DNA of 64,000 nt from Elysia crispata (lineage: Eukaryota > Mollusca > Gastropoda > Plakobranchidae), in the NCBI GenBank assembly GCA_033675545.1, contig JAWDGP010000269.1:926001-990000 (forward strand), in the 5' to 3' direction. Shown one piece after another: positions 39,005-52,981 of this stretch. A program made the translations under genes and the position numbers. The notes under the pieces are model-generated. The model made no database searches. It was given only the letters and a program-made list of their open reading frames with translations, and was not told where the DNA came from. How positions within the stretch are numbered: the first letter of the stretch is position 1; the number at the start of each line of letters is the position of its first letter.

Positions 39005-40059
39005 AATCACTTTAAATAATTTAAAATCCCAACTCTTCATTACACTTTAACTCGTATTAAATCCATTTCTTTACGGCATAAACAGAGAAGCAGATGTCGG
39101 AATCCACGACTTCTCGGCTACAGATAGAAGAAGAGATGTCATTTTCCAAGATTTGATCCAAAGTTTTGAAAATCGAAGGGGCATGTCAAAGTTTAAAATG
39201 AATATTGAGATATTGGAAAATAAAGCAAGATTCTAGGTCTTTCATAACAAATTTCGAATGATTTCTATCGAAACTATAAGCAGAACTATCACAAAATAGT
39301 GGCTATTCAATTCTCTCTTGAAAATTCGAAATTATATATATACACACTTGTCAACTTCGTTTCTAGAATATGGAGCATCAAACATAACTGCTGGAAGTAC
39401 CCAGCGATGTCCGCTCCTCTGGTTTTTCTCCTCTTAGGAGAAGATTAGATTCACATCTCGTAAACAAAACAAAAGATTTCAACCAATTATTGATTTCTTC
39501 TTCTTTTTTTTTTTTTAATTCGTCGTCATCGGTCATTAATCGTTGGCGTTTGACATTTCATGAATGCGTTTGTGTGTTTTTTTAATGGATAAAGCTCTTT
39601 AGTGTGATGTTACTTTTTTTTTAGTGTATTTTTTTTTTTTTTTTTAGTTTTGGTTTTGTTGCTTTTCGCGTTCACCTCTGCATATGCCTCATATCTCTAT
39701 CAGAGATCAGAGAAAACAAAACCGTTCTATTGTTGTACAGAACAGCAAGAGAAGCGAAATCTACACTAATGACCTCCCCGCCAGCTTCTAGCTTTCACAT
39801 TGTGGTTTTTGGCAAATGAAATATTAAAGATCTCTTTTAGAAGCTTTAGCAGAGACTCGTGCGGAATGATATGTATTATTTTGAACCCACCTTATCTTTC
39901 CTTTCTTATTGTGAAAATTCTCCTTCATACATTAGTTTGAGGCTTAAACTCGATCTAAATTGTAACGACTTAGCGAATGGATTTCGATCTACTTCAGTTG
40001 TCGGTTCGTTTGTATAACCTCCTCTGTCCTAGCATGTGTATATTCATTTTTTTTTATAA
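39004..40059. other. Unique AT-rich DNA
   Basis: T runs near 39503-39515 and 39629-39645. No gene recognised. Confidence 0.5.
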
Positions 40060-40101
40060 TCTCTCTCTGTCTCTCTCTGTCTCTCTCTCTCTCTGTCTCG
40101 C

Positions 40102-40191
<90 letters not shown>

Positions 40192-40430
40192 ATCCTCTGT
40201 TCTCGCTCCCACGCTCCCTTTTATAAATCCTTCATTATCTGTTACACATTTCCTCCTTTTTCTGTCTTTATCTGTGTACAGCGGGTTTCAAAGTTTAATT
40301 CAATATTAAGTACTATTTGAATAGTTGTTTAGATCAATCATGTCAAAGATATTCAACAATTTTGTTTTACGTTCGTTGAATCGCTATGAATTTGCCCTTT
40401 TGTATTGCGTTTCTTTACCTAATCTTGTAT

Positions 40431-40499
<69 letters not shown>
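40060..40499. repeat. (CTGT)n/(CT)n arrays
   Basis: A CTCTGT/CTGT/CT array covers about 40060-40188 and a pure (CT)n about 40434-40499, with T-rich unique DNA between. Confidence 0.97.
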
Positions 40500-40502
<3 letters not shown>

Positions 40503-41138
40503 GATCGCCCTTGCTCTCTTTCTTTTCTTGCATTTTACCTTTTTTATTTTGTTTATATCCTGCTTAGAATTCTATCTAATTTTCTCATCGCAGCAGCAGA
40601 TATATTTCTCTGTTGTGTTTCATGAATAAAATGATTTTACTGATGTAAAAACAACAAGCTAAAGTAAACATATGAGATTATTTTGAGATATGGCCAATGT
40701 AAATGTCTAAGTTTTTCAAGGTCATCTCAAATATTTTCGCCTTGAAAAAAAAAAAGAAAAGAAAAGAAAAAGCCTTCATGATGGTATTTAAAATAAGCGT
40801 GCATATTCTTAATCCAGCCTAGCTATAGGGATTAAACTTACTCAAGAAGTCACTTAATAGGTTCCTAAACAAATTTTTCCAAGCAACATTCGCATGGCCT
40901 GGATTGAAGCAGCTTTTTTGTAACACAATAGTAACTATTGAGTCTTTTATTTTTTAATTCAAAATGGTTTGGAGGCGAAAGGTGGGATGATTATTGAAGA
41001 TGTAAAAAAAAAATGAAAAATGATTAAACGATCTACAAGGGGATAAGAAAAGGTTAACCCCCGTAATGGCAGTGAGAAGTCAAAGAGATTAAAATAAAAG
41101 GATAAATTATGGCAGACAAACAGATACATAAACAGAAT

Positions 41139-41139
<1 letters not shown>
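40500..41139. other. Unique AT-rich DNA
   Basis: A AAAAG-type run near 40746-40771. No gene recognised. Confidence 0.5.
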
Positions 41140-41188
<49 letters not shown>

Positions 41189-41191
41189 GTG

Positions 41192-41250
<59 letters not shown>
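41140..41250. repeat. Two (GA)n arrays
   Basis: (GA)n at about 41140-41187 and 41197-41250, separated by GTGAGTGAAT. Confidence 0.97.
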
Positions 41251-41254
<4 letters not shown>

Positions 41255-41334
41255 GAGGGTTAGTGATGGGTGTGAGTGAGAGATATATTCTTTTAAAGCG
41301 AAAGAAGGACAGAAAGAAACGGCAAGCACGCGCT

Positions 41335-41745
41335 AACTCCTAATAATTATTTGAGGCGAAAAAATTGCCCAACGAAAACAAAATCCTCTAAGGCCGATCA
41401 TCCATTTTGCCGTGACAGACGCCCAGGCAGCGGATGAAATGAATCGGTCGATGGAAAAGCTATTGAAAGGGGAGTGAAGCGAGCTAAGCAGGGCTGAATT
41501 GACTGCACAGGCAGGCATGTGAGAGACGGCTTGTGCACCTAATAAGATTAAAGCGAAAGCTTGTCGAAGGGTGCTGCAAAGTAGCCCTAGCAGTCGTTTC
41601 TGTCGGAGATAGATCGGCGCATTCCGGATTTAGCCGAACGGTAAATCGGGATAGCTTAGCAGGGCTGGGAGGCGAGATTTTTCGCGCCAAATTTTGCATG
41701 AAAGCAATGAATGAAGTGCTCTTTGATTTTTAACCTTTGATTACA
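41335..41745. promoter_or_regulatory. Candidate conserved regulatory element with clustered factor sites
   Basis: About 410 bp of balanced, CpG-containing, non-repetitive DNA in AT-rich flanks. Visible motifs are a TALE-type TGACAG (41413-41418), an E2F-like TTTTTCGCGCCAAA (41678-41691), an octamer-like ATTTTGCAT (41691-41699), and two TCF/LEF-type CTTTGAT sites (41721-41727 and 41735-41741). Short open frames on both strands (61-71 codons) have no recognisable domain. The motif crowding at the right end is what an enhancer would look like, but conservation has not been tested. Confidence 0.3.
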
Positions 41746-44700
41746 ACGCAATTCAAGACCTTATGGTATGACATCTAAAATGATCTCCGTCAGTATTTTA
41801 CAATTGAAGATTAAAGCCTCAAATTATTTGTAAATGCGAGTTGATTTGAACTGAGAGAGAATAAAAAAATTGTTGTACATTTTTGTTAACGGTTATTTTA
41901 TCCCTCGGCCAGTGATGCTTCCTTTAAAGTTGCAGATGTAAATAATATGATGTCGGCTAAGCACACGACATAAGAGTGTCACAGACTGGGAAACAGGTGG
42001 TATTAGCTGCAAACGTTTGTAACTGATCTCTTTTGCTTGTGTTGAGCTAAGCTTTTCTACCAGAAAAAATTCAGATTTTAAATATGTTTAGTTCATGATT
42101 GGTCCTTATTAAAAAGCGCATTTTTTAAGCGGCTAATTCTGTTCATATTTTGTCCGAAGCATGATGTTTACTCACTTTAAGAAAGAGCTCCTTTCAAATT
42201 AAAGATAATTTTTTTTCTTAAAATTCCGTTTGGGACTCTCCTAGCTTAACTAACAGTTCATGCTAGTGGTCTATAAACAATGACATAGCTTTATAACTTT
42301 TATGCTTCTCTTTTAGAAATGAAAAACAGAGTGTTTTGCTATGTCAATTACCTGAATATATTTTGTCATAAAGAGAAAAAGATTCTTGCTCCCAAAAATA
42401 TCGAGAAAACCTCAAAGAAGAATCTTAGATTATCAAAAGTTTGGTGGCTTGAAACAATCGGTGTTTTATTAAAATTAATACGCGCATTTCATCTTACCAA
42501 GATATATATTTTATTTAGATACTTTACCCAGACCTACGAAAGCTATTAATTTTGTTATCTTTCAATTTCAAATTGGACATTTTATAAACCTCATTCAGAT
42601 CCCACGATAATATTGTTTTAACTTAAAGTTTGGTTTTATCAGAAAATCCCGGCCCAGGATTTCGTCATGTAAAATATGAGATCCAGAACTTAAGGGGAGA
42701 CAATGCGGCCCCGTCACGCAACCCATCAATCAGTAGAACAAATTACCTGGCCAGAACTCTAGAACTCTTGATGGTGTTAGGTGTAGGTGAGACAAGGAAA
42801 AGGTGGTTGAGAAAGGGGATTTTGAGGGAGGGGGGAGCATCTCTCAAGGGAATCTTCATATTATTTTACTCATCCGTGCAGCTTTGTTTTTCCATTTCTC
42901 TGCAATGACAGAGTCGAGACATAAATCTATAAGATTAACGGAATATCAGAACATAGTCTCTTTCAATTTCTCGTGTTACTGTAAGTCTTGCCAGGTTGGA
43001 AAGCAAAGAAATGTAGGTTTTAGATGCAGACGTTGTCATAATTATTTTTGGCTTGGCTAAAACCAGATGCAGTATAATATCGGACTTATTCTCAAGTGTC
43101 TTGTTTGATGCAATGGAAAGAATAAAGAGAGTTTAGATACCCTGGGTTCCAGCGCTTACTTTTTCATCCATATTTTAAGACACTATGACGTTGAAGTAAT
43201 AGAAAGAGAGAAAATTTATACATTACTTCCGTAAAAAAAAAAACAAAAAAAAAACCCTTTGACGCCTTTAGAAGAAATCACATAATAAAATTATGCTTCA
43301 GCGCATATAATCAAGGCCTAAGAGAGTTGTAAACTAAACATAGATCTATTTGAAGCCTTAAAATGGGTAGAATGGTGAGCTAAAATCAAGATCTAATCAT
43401 AGGAAAGTTCCTTGCAACTACAACAACTGGATATTATTTATCTACCTGTATTGCTATAGCCTTTTACACAACATATTTTTTTTTTTTGCTTTCTTCTTGT
43501 TTTCTTTTTTTCCGTTTGTTTTTGTTTTTGTTTTTTATTTTGTTTTGTTTTGGTTTTTTTACTATAAGATTTCCAGTCATCGTAGATATAAAGTTTAAGT
43601 CAAGTTTAATACCTAGAATCTTTGAAGAAAGTTTTAAGGTAGATGAAGCAGAGAATAATTCTTTAATTTTAGTACGTTTTATTCAGGTTTCTTTTGATCG
43701 TTTGTTCGTTTTTTCTCGAGGCCTATTCTTGTATTTTTGTTGGGTCCACAATTTAGTAGCCGCAATATTGTTCAAAACGGAAGGCACAAAATGAATCAAT
43801 TTGAAATAATAATTACCACCACACTTAACGAGTCGATATTGGGAATAGACAGCTGACCGTACTTTAGATTATTATAGTTCTGATTGTGTTCATGATAAAT
43901 CAGCACATCGGTGTGTTTAACTTTTTGAAATATTTGTTAGTTTTTGTTTAATTCTCTGGGTTTTTTTTAATTTACTTTTCAAACTCCTAACCATTCATCC
44001 TTTCAGTAATATACAGAGCCATCTCTTGGTATCTTTCCAATGCTGGTGGCCAAAAGTAGTCATAGTTTAGTGAGACAAAGGTAAAAACACAAAGAAAATT
44101 CTGTATCATCAAATTTCTGGATTGCACGACAATCGCCTTGCCGCACAGATTGGGTACATTTCATGAATCGTGCACTTTTAAGGATCATCAATATTTAGGC
44201 AATCTCTGTCTTGAAATGAGAGGCAACGGGCTTGGTGCTGGACACATTTCGTGCGTCCGACAAGGGAAGAGCTCGTCATGATGTTTACCCGGAAACTTCA
44301 ATAAATGTTTCAGGGTTTTCACGTATCTCCTACCCTGCTGCAGCATCTTTTTATCTTTGAAACAATCGTTGCAAAAGATAAAATGACAGATTTCTTTTCA
44401 AATAAGTCATTATTCCTGTTTCATATTCCCATTAGCTGGTATAGGAGCATTCATTTACTTGGAAATGCAAGAAGATAAAAAATGTCAAAGATGTGGTAAA
44501 GTAAAGAGTGAAGACCTTTCCGAAAATGAGGAAAAAGCTTTATTGGATCAAATCTGGCTTATCTAGATATTTACATCTTAGAATCATGTCACGTTTCTCC
44601 GAGCTATTGACCACAAAAAGGAGCGTGCATCTTTCAAGTTTTGTATTATAACCTGCTCTTAAGTAAAAGTGTTTTTTTTTTTTATTATTATTGGACCATT

Positions 44701-45322
44701 TGATGATTTAGGTCTGAAAAATGTTTGCCTTTTCTATACAGTTTTTTCATATGACTCCTAACTACGTTTTGTCTGTTTTCTGAGCCGTTGGGTAAACTAT
44801 TCAAACTATGTGTACATCACTAATATATAAATTAAAAGAAAAAAAAAACTTGCAATATATTACTTCCAGAAAGCCAGACACAGAAAGAGCCTGAAATGCC
44901 CCCTCGATCTATTCCTCCTCATATTTCTCATAGATAAAAGAAAAAAACAACAGTAAGACACAACAGACCTTTGCAGCTCCCATCAAATACACTTTTCCCC
45001 AGGAAATGTTTAAAGAAACCACCCTGTTCTTTTATTTACAAAATAAATTAAATACCTTATTTCCTCGAGTGGGCCCAACTGATTTTGGCAAAACTGGGAG
45101 GACAGAATGATGGCAGCACACCGACCCGCTGCAACGAGGAGATCGCGTGACAAAAGATGGACAAACCTCAGCCCGAATCTGATTACCTGCAAGAGTTGAT
45201 GCCCTTGCTCACCACCGCCCTAATCTTCTTTGCTAAATAGATCGGGAGTCGCTGCAGCGGATGTGAAGTTTGTCATTTTATGGTTTTTTGGGGGGGCCTT
45301 ACAAGATCATGGATAAAAAATA
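41746..45322. other. Unique non-coding DNA
   Basis: AT-rich DNA with T-rich tracts near 43470-43560. A block at about 44100-44330 is more balanced in composition. No exon or known repeat recognised. Confidence 0.5.
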
Positions 45323-45775
45323 TTGTATTCTTTCTCAAATATCTGTGTGTTGTGGGTGATTTTTCTTGTGCGTCAGCGGGTCTAATCTTTTCCCTACCAG
45401 CTCGTCTGTTTGTCTGTCAATGGAATAAAGAGCGTGACTGTTTGCTGGCCTGTTTGTCTATTGATCTGTATGCCTGTTTGCTTCATTTTTCTGTCTATAA
45501 CATTCTGTCTCGGCCTGTCTGTATGTCTGCCAACCTCTTTTAAAATAGTTGTATTCTTTCTCAATGATCTGTGTGTGGTGGGGAATTTTCTTGTGCGTGA
45601 GCGGGTCTAGTCTTTCCCCTATCAGCTCGTACTGGAGTCTGTCTGTCAATAGAATAAAGAGCCTGTCTGTTTGCTGGCCCGTTTGCCTATTGATCTGTAT
45701 GCTTATTTGTTTCATTTTTTTTCTATCTATCACATTCTCTCTATGCCTGTCTGTCTATCACCCTCTTCTCTTTGA
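45323..45775. repeat. 226-bp tandem duplication, two copies
   Basis: TTGTATTCTTTCTCAA starts copies at 45323 and 45549. Both carry TCTTGTGCGT.AGCGGGTCTA, ATAGAATAAAGAGC-type and CTATTGATCTGTATGC blocks in the same order. They differ by scattered substitutions and small indels. Frames of 87 and 104 codons across them are Cys/Leu-rich and unrecognised. Confidence 0.9.
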
Positions 45776-46274
45776 TCCAATCGTCTATCCATGTTGGTAT
45801 AATAATGCTTTCATGTTTATTGCTATCCGCAACAGTCGCTTTATAAGACTTGCATTTATTTGAGTTTTAGGTAGTTAGAATAGCTCTCTGTGTGTCTCTC
45901 TGCTTGTCTCTTGTTCTCTTTTTTATCCAATTATTTCTGTTAATTTATTTTTATTTCTATTTACATATCAATATTTTTCGTTCGTACAGAAGAAGCAAAA
46001 AATGCAATGAAGTCATAAAAGATAGGCGCTGGAAATGATTTTATTGTCTCCTTGTCTGTACACGAGCTTCTTAAAAGCTTAAAGACCGCGCTACCGTTAG
46101 GGTTTTTTTTTTTTTTTTTGATAAAAAAATCTTTCCTCTATTTCTAAAGGAAAAAAAACAAATTCAGTTCCTGCATAGAAAACGTTATTTGCTGGAATAG
46201 ATTAAAAAACCCAAAGTTCCCACCTTCTCTCTCTACTTTAGCGCTCCCTTCCCCCTATTCCCCTCTCCAAACCG

Positions 46275-46278
<4 letters not shown>
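45776..46278. other. Unique DNA
   Basis: A T run near 46103-46119. No gene. Confidence 0.5.

Positions 46279-46333
<55 letters not shown>
46279..46333. repeat. (CT)n array
   Basis: Pure CT, continuing into T-rich sequence. Confidence 0.97.
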
Positions 46334-46336
<3 letters not shown>

Positions 46337-47221
46337 TCTTTTTTTCCTTCTTTATTTTATGTATCAATCATCTTTCGTTCTCCCAAATCTTTAATGTTTT
46401 TCAGAACTTTATTCCTACCTCTCAACAATTCTTACCTTTTATGCATGCAATAAGATCATTTAAATTCTGTTTAGAAACTGCTTGAATGTTCTCACACCAT
46501 TTTACTCTGTGTTCATGATGATAAATTCATTACAATTTTGTACATTATTCTGAAATCATTAACCGCCACATAATGCTTTTTAAGGTATTGGGCTTTAACC
46601 GAGTAGGAGAAAATCATGGCACCTTATTCTCAACCTTTATGTGTTCTAGCAAGGGCACATATTCTACATTTTAAGAAAGAAGTATATCTAGCATAGAACA
46701 GGATTAAGATTTAATAGGCTCTCCATTTAAATTACTTCCGGAGTGAGAGATTAGGATGATTTAGTTTACTTTAAAAAAAATCTCAGATCTCCCAACACAT
46801 TCACAAATTGTCTGTACGTATTATGTATTTTAATCGGGTAATATTTGAAAAGCCCATTTGACGACTGAATTGCTTTTCATTGCTGTTTCGAAGTTAAACA
46901 AGCTATTCAACGAATATCACTTCTCGCTTTATTTTAGTTTTCGATCAACACTTAATAAAAAAACAACATAAGTTGAAACAGAAAAGAAACAAAAAAAGTA
47001 GGGCAGATTCGTCTTAGTTACTTATTTCTTGCAGTTTTCTAAAGCTAAGCCTCAGAAAATTCGTTCCCTTATTTGTTTTCTTTGAAAGTTTTTCCAACTG
47101 CTCTACTTTCTTTCTCACGTCCTCAACTAATTTTTGTCATATGCCAATTTGTATTTTTGAAGTGTAGAGTATACAGTTTTTACCGGTAATATTTCAAGTT
47201 TCTACGGTAACAATAACCAAA

Positions 47222-47222
<1 letters not shown>
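46334..47222. other. Unique AT-rich DNA
   Basis: Nothing recognised. Confidence 0.5.

Positions 47223-47279
<57 letters not shown>
47223..47279. repeat. (AT)n array
   Basis: Uninterrupted AT dinucleotide. Confidence 0.98.
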
Positions 47280-47282
<3 letters not shown>

Positions 47283-47431
47283 TGTTTTCTGTGATCTGGA
47301 TATCCTAATTCATGAAAAGTGTAAACTGTAAAAAGTTTAACGCTTTACAAAGATTTTCTGCAATAAAGATAGCTATCATTGGGAGTGAAAGAGGCAGCAG
47401 ACAAAAAAAGTAAATATGATAATACAAGTAC

Positions 47432-47703
<272 letters not shown>

Positions 47704-48675
47704 GAGTAAGATTAATAAAAGTAAGAGTAGCAGGAGCAGCAACGCTTTTTATAGTTATGCCGTCATCACTTTGGGTAGTTTTCACTTCAACTATGCCTTG
47801 ACCAATAGTGAGCTTGCCTTTTTACAACACGAACTACAATAATACTTTTGTGAAAGTTATTTTTTTTACCAACTGAATAAGGCACTGAGTTCATTTAGCT
47901 GTCGATGTCTGGTGTGAGGAGTTAAATGCGCATATTGAATGCTTTTACGACATTCACAGCCATAACAGCTTTAGGTACAGCGCTAGATTTTGTGATCGTC
48001 TCGGTGCTAATTCGTTTTTAATTGTGAAAAAAACCCATTAATTTCTAGGGAAAAGGATTCTTCACATGGAACAAAATAGGAGGACAACGAAAGTATAATC
48101 TTGAACAAAATGTTTCACAAGTACACAAAACAGTGCCTTTAACAGTGCAATCTTTAAAAAAACAAAGTGGTCTTATAGAATTAAAAATAAATGCATACTT
48201 TAGAAAAGGTTACCCAGATAAATCAATATACTATCTTAAATTGCTAAGAATATGGTTCCTTATTTATTTATTTATTTTAGTATTTTTTCAAATACTGTCC
48301 CGTTTTCAAGTTGTTTTATAACTTTTATAATTTCATAGCCAAACAGCTTCTCCTTAAACTGATTAATCTTACTCTATTACATTACAAACTTCGGTCTATT
48401 AATCATTGTAACTTAGTTCCATTTCCTGTTAGAAAATATTAATCATAGTGTACATCTCTTTATAAGGAGAGTATCAATAAAAATAACATAATATATTATC
48501 TCTGGATCGAGCACTTTATAATGCTGAAACTGTTTCTTAGAGAAAGCGCGGGATAGATTCTATGATGCAAAAAAAAAAAAACAGCAACTAGGGATAGAGA
48601 GAAAAGAAAGCTCAAGGTAACGAAGCGAAAGGGAGAACGTGGTTAAGACAAGTACAACAAAATAAATACTAAAGT

Positions 48676-48679
<4 letters not shown>
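47704..48679. other. Unique AT-rich DNA
   Basis: No recognisable gene. An A run near 48569-48581. Confidence 0.5.
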
Positions 48680-49585
<906 letters not shown>

Positions 49586-49670
49586 TTGATAACCAACATG
49601 ATTAAAGGGATCAAGAAAATGGATCGGTGCTGCCAGAGGATCGCCGCTCAACTGCAGGAGATAGAAGACT

Positions 49671-50515
49671 GAGCTAGCCGGGACTGGCTTACTCACTCAC
49701 ACTCTCTGAAACAATTCCAGTCACTATGCCTGTTTGTTGATTAAAACAGAGAAAAGACAAACAAGGAGCTAGCCGGGACTGGCTTACTCACTCACACTCT
49801 CTGAAACAATTCCAGTCACTATGCCTGTTTGTTGATTAAAACAGAGAAAAGACAAACAAGGAGCTAGCCGGGACTGGCTTACTCACTCACACTCTCTGAA
49901 ACAATTCCAGTCACTATGCCTGTTGTATTAAAACAGAGAAAAGACAAACAAGGAGCTAGCCGGGACTGGCTTACTCACTCACACTCTCTGAAACAATTCC
50001 ACTCAATATGCCTGCTTGTTGTATTAAAACAGAGAAAAGACAAACAAGGAGCTAGCCGGGACTGGCTTACTCATTCACACTCTCTGAAACAATTCCAGTC
50101 ACTATGCCTGTTTGTTGAATAAAACAGAGAAAAGACAAACAAGGAGCTAGCCGGCTCTGGCTTACTCACTCACACTCTCTGAAACAATTCCAGTCACTAT
50201 GCCTGTTTGTTGTATTAAAACAGAGAAAAGACAAACAAGGAGCTAGCCGGGACTGTCTTACTCACTCACACTCTCTGAAACAATTGCAGTCAATATGCCT
50301 GTTTGTTGTATTAAAACAGAGAAAAGACAAACAAGGAGCTAGCCGGACCTGTCTTACTCACTCTCTGAAACTTTTCTCCCGTCACTTATTTGTTGTATTA
50401 AAACAGAAAAAAAGAAAACAAGGAGTTAACCTGGATTATCTTTCTCACTCACACTCTCTGAAACAATGCCAGTCAATATGCATGTTTGTTGTGTTAATAT
50501 ACACAGAAAAACGAA
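49671..50515. repeat. About 95-bp minisatellite, nine copies
   Basis: GAGCTAGCCGG starts units at 49671, 49766, 49861, 49953, 50049, 50144, 50240 and 50336, with a diverged GAGTTAACC at 50423. Spacing is 92-96 bp. Each unit has CACACTCTCTGAAACAATT, a GCCTGTTTGTTG block and AAACAGAGAAAAGACAAAC. Divergence rises toward the right end. Confidence 0.97.
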
Positions 50516-52102
50516 TGAATTTTATTAGAATTGCTGATTCACCTGCTTTTCATACCTTTCTTTCATTTTTCCTCATCGCTTTAACAAACTTTGTCATTTC
50601 CGCGGCAAATTCCATTGTGAAAAATTAATGAAGTCAACTTTTTACACCTCTTTTTTAATATAACTTTATCCTTTCTTTATCTCCTATCCATTCAAGCTCT
50701 TATTGATTCCTCACAGCATGTGAGGACCATGGCAGCAGCCTGTCACATTTGATAACAAAAAAATTCAATGAGTGTCACATCCTAATTTTTTTTTTTGTTC
50801 ATTTATTGATTTATCGATTGTTTGTACTATGGTCTCAAGCTCTTTCAAGATATCAAAAAAGCTTCGTCATGCACATGGGACGGGGAACCTGACAGATAAT
50901 AAACCAAACTCAACGATACAACTCTTCCCAATGATGGAAACTTCCTGCAAATACTAAGTCCGAAGCTTGACACAGCCACCACTGATAGTCCTTAATTTTC
51001 ATACAATAAAAATAGTTCATTATTTTTTGTAAAATCCAAATCAATTTACAGATTCTTTTTAAACACGATTTATTATAATGTAGGTTTAAATAAGAGCGCG
51101 GCTAAGAATTCCTGCAAAACAGTGCACTTTCATGCACCTAATGCGAAAACTCTCAGTTTTCTTATAAAAGGATCTAAAACCAGATGAGAAAAGTACAGAA
51201 TTAGTCAATCTCCTTCATTATCGTATCATAAACATAACAGCTGCAAAATGTGCATGTATTATGATTGTTTCTTTTTCTTTTTGAACCGCCATCGCAGCTT
51301 CTCCGTAACACTTCGAGCAAATAACGGAGCCTGTTAGACCGGTGATAGAATGTTGATCCCCAAACTTCGGGGCTTTAGAAAAGCCTATTAGTTCGCATTC
51401 CTCTTTCTCTGTTCTCATTTTTGTTTTATTTTCGGTTCGCCACATAAAGGGGGTGGTATTAGCATGACAGGACGTTTGTTTTGTTTCAATTTCCTTCGTG
51501 CGGATCCATTGTGTGAGAGAAAGAGAGGTTTATACATTGTTTAATACCCTGAACAGGTGAGTTGTGAGTGTTTGATGGACCGGGGAGTGAGCGAGGGGAG
51601 TAAAATTAATAGATGATGGTGACTTGAGGTTATTGAGGGAAGGGGGGAGGAAGAATGAGCGTGAGAGGTTAGAAGAGGAAGATAGAGGGGGAGGTTCTAT
51701 AAGGAATGCGATTTCATAAAGAGTTATGGTTCATAGTTATGGAAGTCAGGAGTTAGCAATAGCGTCTGCAAGAAGCTTCGAAGGCGCATTGATGTGAAAT
51801 TTGAAATGAAAAAAAAAGGAAACATAAAACGTGCACACGATAAAAAATTTTACAATAAAATTATATTAGTTCTATTTCGATCTTCGAAATGCTTCTGCAT
51901 ATTGAGCAAAACTCACGACTTCCAAACGAAGGGGCACAACTCCTCGTGAAATAGCGTGCTCTATTCTCACTATTGTACTAGGCTAGCGTAGTCTTAGTCT
52001 AGGTCTCGCATTGCTCGGGGGTCGAGGTGCAGCTGCTCTCTGTCAAAGACGAGGTTCATATCCCGCTCTCTCAAAGCGAGCCCGTCAAACGCTCTTCATC
52101 TG
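50516..52102. other. Unique non-coding DNA
   Basis: AT-rich DNA, purine-rich at about 51540-51700. A 75-codon minus frame (51218-51445) contains CSKCYGEAAMAVQKEKE but no family I recognise. Confidence 0.45.
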
Positions 52103-52976
52103 TTACGTGTTTCTCTACACCCACCAATACTGTTTCTACACCCACCAAAACTGTTTCTACACCCAACAATACTGTTTCTCTGCACCCAACAATACTGTTT
52201 CTACACCCAACAATACTGTTTCTACACCCACCAAAACTGTTTCTACACCTAACAATACTGTTTCTCTGCACCCAACAATACTGTTTCTCTACACCCACCA
52301 ATACTGTTTCTACACCCAACAATACTGTTTCTACACCCAACAATACTGTTTCTCTGCACCCAACAATACTGTTTCTACACCTAACAATACTGTTTCTCTG
52401 CACCCAACAATACTGTTTCTCTACACCCACCAATACTGTTTCTACACCCAACAATACTGTTTCTCTGCACCCAACAATACTGTTTCTACACCTAACAATA
52501 CTGTTTCTCTGCACCCAACAATACTGTTTCTCTACACCCACCAATACTGTTTCTACACCCAACAATACTGTTTCTACACCCAACAATACTGTTTCTCTGC
52601 ACCCAACAATACTGTTTCTCTACACCCACCAATACTGTTTCTACACCCACCAAAACTGTTTCTACACCTAACAATACTGTTTCTCTGCACCCAACAATAC
52701 TGTTTCTACACCCAACAATACTGTTTCTACACCCAACAATACTGTTTCTACATCCAACAATACTGTTTCTACACCCAACAATACTGTTTCTACACCCAAC
52801 AATACTGTTTCTACATCCAACAATACTGTTTCTACATCCAACAATACTATTTCTGCACCCAACAATACTGTTTCTACTCCTATCAATACTGTTTCTACAC
52901 CCAACAATACTGTTTCTACACCCAACAATACTGTTTCTACACCCAACAATACTGTTTCTACTCCCACCAACACTGA
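52103..52976. repeat. 21/23-bp minisatellite with higher-order structure
   Basis: The basic unit is TTTCTACACCCAACAATACT plus G. The 23-bp variants start TTTCTCTGCACCC or TTTCTCTACACCCACC. In the left two-thirds the variants recur in a repeated order (a CCTAAC 21-mer, the CTCTGC 23-mer, the CTCTACACCCACC 23-mer, then 21-mers). From about 52685 the right third is nearly pure 21-mer. Heptapeptide frames (321 codons on the plus strand) follow from the 21-bp period. Confidence 0.97.
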
Positions 52977-52981
52977 TTTTA

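Noticed and set aside
51218-51445. A 75-codon minus frame with a CSKC motif, possibly part of a zinc finger.
   Set aside because: A single CxxC pair without a second metal-binding pair, and no family resemblance.
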